Origin: Symbiodinium natans
Taxonomy: Eukaryota; Sar; Dinophyceae; Suessiales; Symbiodiniaceae
Assembly (NCBI GenBank): GCA_905221605.1
Contig: CAJNDS010000066.1
Coordinates: 62,001 to 126,000 of the forward strand
Direction: 5' to 3'
Length of the DNA: 64,000 nucleotides
Shown here piece after piece: positions 38,487 to 47,337 of this stretch (positions are counted from its first letter, which is position 1; each line of letters starts with the position of its first letter). Position numbers and translations under genes: made by a program. The notes beneath the pieces were generated by a model, which saw nothing but the letters and a program-made list of their open reading frames with translations, was not told the origin of the DNA and searched no databases.

Positions 38487-38760
38487 GTGGAGGGTTTAGG
38501 CAGCAGTTTAAGAGGCCTAATACTTGCTGGGCCTTTGGGCAGCAAGTTAAGAGGCGTAATACTTGCTGGGCCTTCTGCGGAGGGTTTAGGCAGCAGTTTA
38601 AGAGGCCTAATATTTGCTGGGCCTTTTTTGGAGGGTTTGGGCAGCAGTTTAAAAGGCGTAATGGGTTCGGGCAGCAGTTTAAGACGTCTAAGAGGCTTAA
38701 TACCTGCTGGGCCTTCGGTGGAGGATTTAGGCAGCAGTTTAAGAGGCCTAATGCGAGCAT
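38487..38760. repeat. ~50-bp repeat array related to 1-1440
   Basis: Five or six units of GGAGGGTTTAGGCAGCAGTT, then TAAGAGGCCTAATACTTGC and TGGGCC. The same family as the macro-repeat at the left end of the window, with TTTAAGAGG in place of TTTGAGAGG. Confidence 0.85.
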
Positions 38761-39048
38761 CGTGTTTGCAAATGGGGGGGGCTGCGCCCCCCCCAACCCT
38801 CCCGCTTGTTTAAGCCGGGCAAACTCGCGTGGAAGCATAGGAATCATGTCCAAAACAAAACAAAACAAAACATGAGGTTCTCGGCTTAGCCCCGCGCCAC
38901 GTCACTGCTATGCAAATGGGGGGGGGCTGCGCCCCCCCCAACCCCCCCGCTTTTTTTCTGCCGGGCAAGCTTGCGTGGAAGCATATGAATCATCTCTGAA
39001 ACAAAACATGGGGTTCTCGGCTTAGCCCCGCGCCACGTCACTGCTATG
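38761..39048. repeat. ~130-bp direct repeat with a G/C hairpin
   Basis: Two copies beginning CAAATGGGGGGGGCTGCGCC (a G-run/C-run hairpin), followed by GCCGGGCAA, CGTGGAAGCATA and TTCTCGGCTTAGCCCCGCGC, then CACGTCACTGCTATG. A related G/C hairpin (GGGGGGGCGGGCTGCTCCCC) occurs at 60,262. Confidence 0.8.
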
Positions 39049-39609
39049 AACTCTCTGCTCCTTGAAACTCGAGTAATGAACACAAAAAACAAAAGAAGAA
39101 GCGAGCGGGGTGGAATTGCCCTTAAGCTCCCCTTTAAAAAGAGTCTCACTTCTCTGGTTTCGAAGAATGAAACCCAAAAAACATAACAAGATTCGAGGGG
39201 GGTGGAATTTAGAATACATTCCCTTCTTTCTTTTCGTAAAGGGAAATGAATGTTTAGAGTCTCACTTCTCTGGTTTCGAAGAATGAAATCCAAAAACAAA
39301 CACAAAATGTATAACAAGATTCGAGGGGGGTGGAATTTAGAATACATTCCCTTCTTTCGTTCGTAAAGGGAAATGTATGTTTAGAGTCTCACTTCTCTGG
39401 TTTCGAATAATGAAATCCCAAAAAAACACACAAAAAATTTAACAAGATTCGAGGGGGGTGGAATTTAGAATAAATTCCTTTCTTCTCTTTTAAAGTCTCA
39501 CTTCTCTAGTTTCGAAGAACGAAATCCAAAAAACAAAACAAGATTCGAGGGGGGTGGAATTTAGAATAAATCCCTTCTCTCTCATCTTCAAGATAAAGTA
39601 ATGTTTAGA
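39049..39609. repeat. ~120-bp tandem repeat, about four copies
   Basis: Units contain AGAGTCTCACTTCTCTGGTT, then TCGAAGAATGAAATCC, an A-rich stretch, AACAAGATTCGAGGGGGGTG and GAATTTAGAATACATTCCC. Copies start near 39,145, 39,260, 39,384 and 39,495. Confidence 0.85.
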
Positions 39610-40105
39610 GTCGCCCTTAAGCCACTCTTTTTTCGGCCCCCTTAAGCCCTCCCCCTTAAGCCTCGCTAGCCCCTTTTTCAGCCCCCCTTTAAGTCCCCCC
39701 CTTTAAGCCCTTTAAGCCCCCTTCAAAGCCCTTGAAGCCCCCCTTTACCCCCGTTTAAGCCCTTTAAGCCCCCCTGTAAGCCCCCCTTTAAGCCCTTCTT
39801 GAGCCCCCTTTAAGCCCCCCCTTTAAGCCCCCCCTTAAGCCCCCCCTTTAAACCCCCCTTAAGCCCCCCCCTTAAGCCCCCCCCTTAAAGCCCCCTTGAA
39901 GCCCCTTTGTTAAGCCCCCCTTTTTAAACCCCCCTTTAAACCCCCCTTTTTGAGTCCCCCTTTAAGCCCCCCTTTTAAGCCCTTTAAGCCCTCCCTTAAG
40001 CCCCCTCTTAAGCCCCCCCTTAAGCTCCTCCTTAAGCCTCCCCTTAAGCCTCCCTTAAGCTCCTTCAGCCCCCCTTTAAGCCCCCTTTAAAGCCCCTTCA
40101 AAGGG
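39610..40105. repeat. C-rich CCCCCCTTTAAG array II
   Basis: Same unit as array I, slightly more degenerate. It ends at the fibre fragment that starts near 40,126. A few reverse-complement units (GGGGGGCTTAAGGG) reappear at 40,440-40,480. Confidence 0.95.
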
Positions 40106-40125
40106 TCTTCTCCAAAACCTTTGGC

Positions 40126-40430
40126 CCGTCTCCCTGCACCCAGAACGACAACTTCGCGCTGAGCCTGGCCTGCGATGCGCACACGCAGGGTCAGATCGAC
40201 GCCCTCCTGGCTCCCCTGGCCAGCACCACGCAGATGGATGCTGCCATTGCTGCGGCCGTGGGCCTGAGCGCATACGTGCCGTGGACCGGGCTTCAGGCGT
40301 CCATCGTGAACGAGATCGCGCTCGCGTCGTATTCTGCGACTCCGCGCAAGTGGACGCCCTCATTGCGGGAGCGGCAGTCTCCAACGCACCCGCCTGGAGC
40401 GAGACTTGATGGGCCCATCACCTTTGCTCA
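40126..40430 (+). pseudogene. Fibre modules on the plus strand
   Basis: TQNDNFALSLACDAHTQGQI then DALLAPLASTTQMDAAIAAA and VGLSAYVPW on the plus strand. After a shift come AQVDALIAGAAVSNAPAWSE and a stop near 40,409. The C-D-x-Q-x-DAL-A modules resemble the other fibre pieces. It is flanked by C-rich repeats on both sides, so it is a displaced fragment. Confidence 0.45.
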
Positions 40431-40481
40431 AGGGAGCTTAAGGGGGGGCTTAAGGGAAGCTTAAAGGGGGGCTTAAGGGGC

Positions 40482-41396
40482 TCAGGGAAGCGTTGAAGTC
40501 CAGTTCCTGATCGTGTTGGTTCCGACCAGCAGATCCCAGGTTGTCTGCCCGGGCCACGCCTGGGCGTTGGCCAGGTTCGTGCCGCTCGTGGTCAGAGCGG
40601 CCAGTGCTGCGTTAAGCATCGATGGCGCTCCTGCAGACTAGTTTCGGAAGCCGAGAGGTCCCGCCGTCGTGAACGGCCCGGCACCTTGCAGGGCCAGAAT
40701 CTCCGCGTCGTGCCCGTCCAGCCGCGCATCTCGCACGGCCAGCAGTGCGTTGAGCCCTGCGGTGTCCGTGCACTGTGAGTGCGGTGGCAAGCGCTGCAGC
40801 CACGTCGGCAGCCGACTGGAAGCCCGGGCCGCCTCTGCGGATGGCAAGCGCTGCGTCCAGCACCATCTGGGCCACCAGGGGCAGCAGGGCGGCGATCTTC
40901 TGGTCCACGTCCGCGGGCGTGGTGCGCAGGGCCACCGTGCTGCTGTGAAGAACTGCGTTGTCGGCACTGGTGATAGCACTGTTCATGGAAGCGTTAGTGG
41001 GGTGGTTCGCTAGCTTCAGGTTCACGGAGGCAGGCGTGCTCCAGTTCACGTCCAGCTGGAGCGCGTCGAGTGCGCTTTGGTTCGCCTTCCCCGCCAGCCC
41101 CGTGGTGAGACTGGCTGAGGGTGGTTATGAGGCCCTCGGCGGCTGCCAAATCGGCGGCCAGCGCACAGGTTGCGAGTCAGAAGGCGGTGGGATGGTGGCC
41201 ACCTGCGTCTGCAGGCCACGGCGGCCGAGTTGGTGCCGATGGAGGCGGTGTTGGCCGCGGTGTCTGTGAGGGGCGTGCAGGCCGTGAGGACCGTGGCGAG
41301 CTGCCCCGCGGAGATCCCCTGCATCTCGATGGTGGTGATGGGGGTCTGGCCATCGTTCAGGATGTTCCCGGTGATGGTTGACTCAAATAGAATCAT
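40482..41396 (-). pseudogene. Fibre-like virion protein (frameshifted)
   Basis: ATG at 41,396 on the minus strand, 40 bp after the capsid stop. Starts MILFESTITGNILNDGQTPI then TTIEMQGISAGQLATVLTAC. After frameshifts near 41,210 and 41,060 it continues NWSTPASVNLKLANHPTNAS then VDQKIAALLPLVAQMVLDAA and ends GQTTWDLLVGTNTIRNWTST before the TGA at 40,482. Thr/Ala/Asn-rich with short helical repeats, typical of trimeric fibre shafts. Its position next to the capsid gene supports a virion role. No S74 domain is present at its own end. Confidence 0.5.
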
Positions 41397-41436
41397 GTTT
41401 TACTCTGTCAGTCGAGGCTCGACACGTCCGCCGAGC

Positions 41437-42639
41437 TCAAAGTACAGAGCTATACGAGAGCATGTGCACAAAACACTGGTCCGCGCGGTCCGCCTCCATG
41501 TTGCTGAAGCTGAAGCGGCACAGGTCGCTCGAGCGTGTTGAGATGCCGCTCAAAGGATGCTGGGCACACGCTCCACGGGGAAGGCCGCAATGAACTGGTT
41601 GTTCCCCGAGGTTGCCCCGGATGCGCATGTTGCGCAGCTTCGAGTCACTGTCGTGGGTGCCCGCCAGGATCTCCAAAAGTGGTGCCACTCGGCGATGCTC
41701 TCGTTCGCCGTGCGAGGGTACTGCAGCGCGCCCAGCTGCAGCTGGCCCTTGAGGTTCCGGTTCACGTTCGCTCCAGGGTACTCGAAATTGTCCACGTGGT
41801 CCTCCGTGGTCTTGTTGAAGGTCACAAAGGCACCGAGCATTTTCGTGAACGCCCGTGCGATAGTTATGTTATAGCTGGTGGACCCTGCGGGGATGCTCGA
41901 CAGCTGCGTGTGGATGGTCGGGAAGGAGAACACGAGGCTGCGACCACTGGTCATGATCCTCTGGAAGCTCTCGCGGAGGGCGGAGTCGAGGGTCACCTGA
42001 GAGGCATAGAGCTTCACGTTCTCGATGGTGTAGTCCTGGCTGCCGCTGATGTTGCGGGCCCCGTCCGTGGGGTCGCAGAAGGTGATTTGAAGCACGAGGT
42101 TGAGTTCAGGCGGGAGCATTTTGCCGCAGTTGAAGATCCCAATGAGATGCGGGCTCATGAGCACGGTGCGGGAGCCCGAGGCCGGGATCTCCTCGGCGTG
42201 GCCCCCGCCCTGGATGTGCCGGTTCAGCCACCACTCCTCCTTCTTCAGGAGGCCATACATGTACGAGCAACGGTTGTAGTAGGAGATGTCCTCTATGCGA
42301 GTGCCATTAGCGAAGACCTCGATGCGGTCGATGAGGCAGCTTGGATCGGGACTGGCGAGCTGCAGCGTGGCCGTGCCGGAGTTGTTGCGCACCGTGTAGC
42401 CCAGCTTGACGGACTCTCCGTCCACGAACGATTGACCGCTGGTCAGGGGAATTCTGCACACGCGGCTCGTGGTCGGCGTGAAGACGCTCAAACTTGAAGG
42501 GTAATAGACCACGTCCGATCTTGAGGAAACGTAATTTACGTTGCTCGACTGGAGCTTGTAGTCGAGGCTCTGAACCAACTCATCATTGACGGCAGCAGTC
42601 ACCTGCTCCATACTGTTTACTTGTAGCGAAAGATTCATG
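41437..42639 (-). pseudogene. Major capsid protein, double-jelly-roll type (frameshifted)
   Basis: ATG at 42,639 on the minus strand (in frame with the upstream alanine-rich protein). About 400 aa. Recognisable parts: NLSLQVNSMEQVTAAVNDEL; SLIDRIEV-like strand SCLIDRIEVFANGTRIEDIS with YYNRCSYMYGLLKKEEWW; LVLQITFCDPTDGARNISGS; AFTKMLGAFVTFNKTTEDHV; GQLQLGALQYPRTANESIAE. The alternation of long beta strands with a G..I-[DE]-x-I signature and a Y..LL helix resembles capsid proteins of Polintons and related small dsDNA viruses. The last 80 codons switch frame three times (near 41,675, 41,605 and 41,555), ending at TGA 41,437. This is inference from pattern, not a search. Confidence 0.65.
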
Positions 42640-43880
42640 CGGCCTCCGGCTCGCTCGCGCTTCGAAGCGCCTGGAACGACGGGGGCGGTGCCGCGCGCGA
42701 CGGGCGACTCGCTGCCCGAGGACTGCGCCAGTGGAGCGGGGTTCAAGCCCGTGGGGAAGCGCGTGGGCCTCGCGGGACGAGCCTGCACTCGCGGGGGCGG
42801 CTGTGCCCGCGGCTCCGATTCGCCGTCGGTGTCCATGCGGTAAAACTGCGTCCGCGGGCGTTGCTCTCGGAGCTGAAAGTGCTGCTCAGCCCCAAACTCC
42901 TGCATCCCATTCAAGGTCTGGATGTCGGGGGCCGAGCTGGGGCGCGAAGCGTCCGTGTCCGTGCCTCCTCCTCCGCCCCAGCCCAAAAAAAGGTGCTCTG
43001 CCGCCACCATGCCGCCGTGCAGTGCCCATGCGGTTCCCACGAGTGCGGCCGCCCCGCCTGCCACAGCCAAGCCTCCCGCTGCTGCTCCCATGCCCGCAGC
43101 GGTGCCCAGTGCCGCCTCGCCGAACAGCGCAAGCGCGCCCGGGCCCGCTGCGGCCTCTGCAGCACCTGCCGCTTCCGCAGCCCCCGCAGCCATTTCTGCG
43201 GTGGAAGCGAAGCTCTCGGTTGCTTCGGCCTCGGCCACCTGCTCGCTCATGAACTGCTCGATGTCTCGGGCTGCCGTCCTCTCCACCTCCTGGGCCCGCT
43301 GGCCCGCTCGCTCCAGCAGCGGCTCCACTTTGCTGGGCCGGCCGATGATTTGCGGAGGGGCCACCTCGTCAGGCGGTGGTGCTAGGCCCTCGGGCGTGCG
43401 CGGGATGCGCCTGCGCGCAGCGTTGTAGAGGTCTTGCCCGTGCCCCGCCATGGCGGAGGCGGAGCCCGCCAGCCCCGCCGCAGCTCCCGCCGCGGCCTGG
43501 GCCTGCTGCAGCCGGCCCAGGAAGCCCGGCGCCCGCGGCGGGTTCAGGCCGTCGTTGCGCAGAGCCTGGCCAGGGTCCACGGCCCCGAAATCCGGTTCGC
43601 TGTCCATGTCGAAGGCTCCCTTCTCGGGAAGGGCACCCCATCGTAGCCTTCGTTGGCTTTTTTCGTAGGCTGCTGCAGGGTCCACGGTCGTGTGGGGCAA
43701 CGGGGCGGGCTCGGGCTCGCTGCTCTGGGGATAGTCATCTAGCCAGAAATGCGAGGAAGTCAGGATGGATGCGTTGCGGTTCGGGAGGTTGATGGGCAAG
43801 GGCTCGCCCTCGGCGATGTAGCCCAGGACCTGTGAGTAGGACGGTCGCACGCGGAAGCCGTGCGCGCGTCGCTCCTCCAT
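42640..43880 (-). CDS. Alanine-rich virion-like protein fused in frame to the capsid protein
   Basis: ATG at 43,880 on the minus strand (MEERRAHGFRVRPSYSQVLG). About 413 codons with no stop before the capsid ATG. Residues ~125-150 and ~225-310 are Ala/Gly-rich and amphipathic or hydrophobic (ALALFGEAALGTAAGMGAAA; GGLAVAGGAAALVGTAWALH), suggesting a membrane-active or core segment. The C-terminal linker is rich in Arg, Pro and Gln. Unrecognised. Its position just upstream of the capsid gene and the absence of a stop mean it is either an N-terminal extension of the capsid protein or a separate minor virion protein whose stop was lost. Confidence 0.5.
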
Positions 43881-44124
43881 GTCTTTACTTGACACTCGTT
43901 GTCGACATCCCGATGGGCGCCCCGGAGGGCACCCCGGAGCGGCCGCCGCATTGGCCGGTGAAACGGTGTTCAATGTAGGTGGGACCTACATTGAAATGAT
44001 TCACGATTAAAACACGCTCTACCTTAGAAGCTGACGTGCAGCGGGCGGGTGGACTCATGTGGGACTCATGTGGACTCATGTGGGACTCATATCGACTCAT
44101 GTGGGACTCATGTTGGGGGCATCT
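43881..44124. repeat. CATGAGT array II (core 44,042-44,115) and spacer
   Basis: Between two minus-strand viral genes. The core is five to seven ACTCATGTGG-type units. The inner spacer has an inverted repeat AATGTAGGTGGGACCTACATT at about 43,973-43,993 with a 9-bp arm (AATGTAGGT/ACCTACATT). Confidence 0.85.
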
Positions 44125-44457
44125 TTACATCAAGCCGCCGTAAACCCCAGAGTCGGACGTGTTGCGCCCGGCGACCACGTCCCGCGCAACTCGGCGCACG
44201 CCCGCCCGCTCGGCGGGGGCCCACCTCAACTGGGGGATCCTCCTGTTGACGGCGTCGACTGCACGCCCCACATCATCCGCATAGGCCTCGCCCTCCTGGC
44301 GCTGCCGCCGGTTGGCCAACCATTCATTGAACGCTCTTGCATCGATCAATTGTTGCTGCCGCTTGTAGAGCAGCGGCGTCAGGTTGTAGGAAGGGTACTG
44401 CTTGTGAAAGGCCCGCAGCATCGCGGCCTCGTTGCGCCACTCCGGATAGCGCATCAT
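44125..44457 (-). CDS. Small viral ORF, 110 aa, unknown
   Basis: ATG at 44,457 (MMRYPEWRNEAAMLRAFHKQ), only 2 bp after the stop of the preceding gene, which argues for real coding and tight packing. A helical, Arg/Gln-rich protein (LLYKRQQQLIDARAFNEWLA), ending NTSDSGVYGGLM. No domain recognised. By position it may be a minor virion protein. Confidence 0.5.
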   Translation of the reverse strand: MMRYPEWRNEAAMLRAFHKQYPSYNLTPLLYKRQQQLIDARAFNEWLANRRQRQEGEAYADDVGRAVDAVNRRIPQLRWAPAERAGVRRVARDVVAGRNTSDSGVYGGLM

Positions 44458-44459
44458 CT

Positions 44460-44863
44460 TTAGATATCCATGGAATTGCGGAGAAGCAACTCGTGGAAGC
44501 GGTCGGCGCGGGAGAGCTGCCGGGCCTGGCGGGCCTCCGAGGGCGTCATGCCCGAAGGCCGCTCAGGGGGCACGGGCTGTTGTGGGGGCTCTTGCTGGGG
44601 CTCCGGCTGCGACGGCTCAACTGGCTGAGGAGGCTTCGGAATCTCCGCCACGGCCACAGTCGGGGGCGGCTTCGGCTTGTTCTTCGAGCCTGGGGGTCGC
44701 CCTCGCCTTTTGGGCTGCGGCGCTTCTTGAGGAGCCTCGGTCGGCGGCTCGGGGGCTGCCGCTGCAGGGGGTTCGGCCACCACAGGCTTCGCCGGCTGGG
44801 CGGGCTCGGGGGCCACGGGAGGCTCGGCGGCCACAGGAGCGGGTGCATCTTCCTCAGCGATTT
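44460..44863 (-). CDS. Proline-rich viral ORF (start unclear)
   Basis: Minus frame EEDAPAPVAAEPPVAPEPAQ followed by PKPVVAEPPAAAAPEPPTEA, an AT-hook-like basic patch (PKRRGRPPGSKNKPKPPP) and a helical end (QARQLSRADRFHELLLRNSM). No ATG lies in this frame before the first codons; the nearest ATG (at about 44,848) is in the next frame, so a one-base indel near the start is likely. The RGRP core suggests DNA binding, for instance a core protein. Ends at TAA 44,460. Confidence 0.45.
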
Positions 44864-44880
44864 ATTCTCCTAAACCATTT

Positions 44881-45855
44881 TCATCGTTCGGTGTCCAAGA
44901 AGATCAGGAAGGACACGCTGGTGCCTCTGGTGTCCACGACATTGCCCTGGTAGTCGGTGAGCTTGAAGCGCAAATGCCTCAGCGTGATGGGCCCGTGTAG
45001 GTTCACCCAGTGCCCCTCCGAGGTCTCGGTCTCCATGACATGGCCCACGCCCTTGGACACCACGATCTTGCACAAGATGTCGTGCCCCAGCGGGCCGACC
45101 GTGGTTTCCCCGTTGGCCAGCGAAGGGCAGCGCAAGTACAGCTCTGAGAACGGATTCATAGTGACGAAGACGAAGCGCTGCACGGAGCCCGTGAGGTAGC
45201 TGGGGCCCAATAGATGATTGATGCTCAGGGGCTTGCTGGGCGAGGCGCCCGGCGGGTAAGGGCCCGTGCCCGGAAAGCGCTGCCGGAGCTCGGCGTCGTT
45301 CAGGATCAGGCGCACAACGTCGTAGGTGACGTCCAGCTCATTTGTTTCGGCTGTGTACGAGCACGCCGCGAAATTGCTGGAGATCCACGCCGCTAGCCGT
45401 GGGCCCGTGTATGCGCCCACGGGGAGCTCGGCGTAGTGCAGGGTGCCGGCCACCTCGTCCTCCCAGTACAGGAAGGTCCCGCGGTCCGTGCTCAGAAAAG
45501 CGTCGGCGATGCGCACCTTGTAGACGGCCAGCTTGGCCCCGCTCTGGATGTGCACCGACTCGCCGATGTCGAACGAGAAGCTGCTGTCTGTGCCCTGCGT
45601 GCGCAGGCGCGAGTCCACGTAGATGGAGGTCATGAGCTTTCTTTTGCGCCTGAAAATGCGCGTGGGGCGGGCGGAGAAGTCGCTGGCGGTGGACTCGTCG
45701 GAGACCTGCCGGGACCTGTCCGGCGGGGGCCAGTTCCGGCTCGGGTCGTAGATGCCCTGCGTGCTGCTGCAGCACCTAATGTTGCTGCACTCGCTCTCGC
45801 ACAGGGGCCCTCCCCCCAGCAGCTTGCCCACTATCTGGCTGAGGATCGTCCCCAT
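44881..45855 (-). CDS. Penton/minor capsid-like protein
   Basis: An intact ORF of 324 codons from the ATG at 45,855. The N-terminus GTILSQ fits an N-myristoylation pattern (G2, S6) and is followed by a Cys cluster (CESECSNIRCCSS). The body opens with TSIYVDSRLRTQGTDSSFSF and closes with LRHLRFKLTDYQGNVVDTRG then TSVSFLIFLDTE. Both the 'R..GT.s.F' opening and the 'L.F.LTD..GN.VDL.G' ending resemble the single-jelly-roll penton protein of Polintons and adenovirus-like elements. One of the few undamaged genes of the segment. It lies between the ATPase and the proline-rich gene. Confidence 0.6.
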   Translation of the reverse strand: MGTILSQIVGKLLGGGPLCESECSNIRCCSSTQGIYDPSRNWPPPDRSRQVSDESTASDFSARPTRIFRRKRKLMTSIYVDSRLRTQGTDSSFSFDIGESVHIQSGAKLAVYKVRIADAFLSTDRGTFLYWEDEVAGTLHYAELPVGAYTGPRLAAWISSNFAACSYTAETNELDVTYDVVRLILNDAELRQRFPGTGPYPPGASPSKPLSINHLLGPSYLTGSVQRFVFVTMNPFSELYLRCPSLANGETTVGPLGHDILCKIVVSKGVGHVMETETSEGHWVNLHGPITLRHLRFKLTDYQGNVVDTRGTSVSFLIFLDTER

Positions 45856-46610
45856 TTAGCACAAACTTACGGTCGAAGCGCGCCCAAAACATGTCTTCCT
45901 TGGGCGCGCGGAGGTTCACCGTCCAAAACGAATAGGGCTCCCGCGTGGCCTCCTCGTACATGGCGTAGAGGGTCTCCTTCGGGAGCATGGCAGAGAGCTC
46001 CTCCACCAGGGCGTCCAACTCTCGAGCTGATTCCGCAGCCGGAAGACGCAGTAGAACATCACGTTGACCCGCACGGCCGAGCTCATGAGCCGAAGCTTTT
46101 GGGTGGACACCCAGGTATTTATGCAGAAATGTCTACCCCTGATGAACAGTGTGTCCAGGACTCCGTCGCCCGTCTTGCGGTGCACCGCAGGATTGTCGGC
46201 ATGATCATCCAAAACTATCAATACTTGGTATAGTTTTTTGAGGCCCAGCTCCTTGCTCTTCTGGGTGATGCGCTTCTGGTCCGCGATGATCTTCCGCAGC
46301 GCACCCTCGTCCCAGTCCTCCCACCAGCACTGCTCCCGGTCGGTGTTGACCCCCAGCTCGTCCCGGATGTAATCCTTGACAGGCTGCCAGGCGGAATCGA
46401 CCTCTACCGAGGGCGAAAAAACAAAGATGCGCTCGAAGCAGCCCCTGTATTGCTCCAAAATCATGCTCACCAGGAGCACCGTCTTCCCGGAAGCCGACGG
46501 GGCACACAGGATCCCGTTGGCGGGGGGCTTGCAGACCACGGGGTCAGGGGGCTGCTTGACGGAGTACTCAGGCGTCTTGAAGAGACGCACCTTGTGTTGC
46601 GCTCGCGGCG
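45856..46610 (-). pseudogene. FtsK/HerA-type genome-packaging ATPase (one frameshift)
   Basis: Minus strand: KTPEYSVKQPPDPVVCKPPA, then NGILCAPSASGKTVLLVSMI (Walker A, xxxSGKT), CFERIFVFSPSVEVDSAW, YQVLIVLDDHADNP (Walker B), LFIRGRHFCINTWVSTQKLR (sensor region). After a frameshift near 46,015 come MDALVEELSAMLPKETLYAM and SFWTVNLRAPKEDMFWARFD. This matches the A32-like packaging ATPase shared by Polintons, virophages and NCLDV. Start not resolved; the frame overlaps the methyltransferase 3' end. A TAA sits immediately before the penton ATG and may be the original stop. Confidence 0.75.
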
Positions 46611-47193
46611 ATCTCGTCGCACAGCGCAGGTGGGATGGAGTACAACTGGTCCCGCGAGTTGCTGCCCTGCCGCCCCTTGGTGGGCCCTCGCTGCGCGGCC
46701 TCGGGGTGCCGAGTTCCTTGGAAGGCCTCGCAGCGGTCGCCCTTGCAGCAGGGGCCCTGGGAGGGCGTCCAAGGCAGGTTGTGCCACACCGCCGTGGGCT
46801 TCTTGTACCGGAAGCCGTACTTGTGACCCGGTCCATGTGCAGCCCCTGCGTGTAGGGGCGGGTTTTGAGGCGCCCGGTGCTCGGGTTCTCGATGGCCCAC
46901 CACTTGGGCTTGAGGTAGTCGATGATCTCGAGCGTCTTGAGCACCAGGGCGTCCCTGACCGGCAGGTTGCAGGGGCGCTTCTTGAGGGCGATGCTGAACT
47001 CGGTGCAGCAGGGCGAGGCCCAGACCATGTCGAAGTGCCCGGGCTCGAAGGCCTTGTAGTCCCACTGCAGGATGTCGGAGCAGATGGTTGGATTGGATTT
47101 TGGGTTGCTGTCAAGACTCGTTACCTGCCAGCCACGGGCCTCGAAGGCACGGCCGACCGACCCCGTGCCACTGAACAGCTCCAGGAGTCTCAT
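46568..47193 (-). pseudogene. Viral cytosine-C5 DNA methyltransferase (one frameshift)
   Basis: ATG at 47,193. MRLLELFSGTGSVGRAFEAR is motif I (SAM binding). FDMVWASPCCTEFS is motif IV with the catalytic Cys (PC). KPKWWAIENPSTGRLKT is motif VI. The sense then moves to the frame ending at 46,568: KYGFRYKKPTAVWHNLPW, GPCCKGDRC and LYSIPPALCDEI, the conserved end of short (~210 aa) virus/phage methyltransferases that lack a large target-recognition domain. All catalytic motifs are kept; only one indel near 46,820 breaks it. It may have protected or masked viral DNA in a heavily methylated host (inference). Confidence 0.8.
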
Positions 47194-47308
47194 TTGATGA
47201 AGGGTAAGAAAATGCCCACAGCACCAGCAGGCAGGCTAGCAGGGCCAGGTTGACCCCCACGCACTCCGCGGTGGATAGCGGGGACGCTGCGCGTTCAGCG
47301 GCTGGCAT
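47111..47308 (-). CDS. Small single-span membrane protein
   Basis: ATG at 47,308; 65 aa. MPAAERAASPLSTAECVGVN then LALLACLLVLWAFSYPSSN contains one hydrophobic segment of about 16-18 residues. Its 3' end overlaps the methyltransferase start by about 80 bp. It is the first gene of the minus arm. Small one-span proteins are common in Polinton-type genomes, but no function can be given. Confidence 0.4.
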   Translation of the reverse strand: MPAAERAASPLSTAECVGVNLALLACLLVLWAFSYPSSNETPGAVQWHGVGRPCLRGPWLAGNES

Positions 47309-47337
47309 TTTTTCTCTTGTTGGGAGAAAAAGGAAGC
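47309..47337. promoter_or_regulatory. 29-bp divergent promoter region with inverted repeat
   Basis: The only DNA between two divergent ATGs (47,308 minus, 47,338 plus). It contains TTTTTCTC-TTGTTGG-GAGAAAAA, a perfect 8-bp inverted repeat centred between the two genes, so each gene sees GAGAAAAA on its own sense strand reading away from the centre. Proposed as a symmetric promoter for the two arms; there is no experimental support. Confidence 0.45.
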
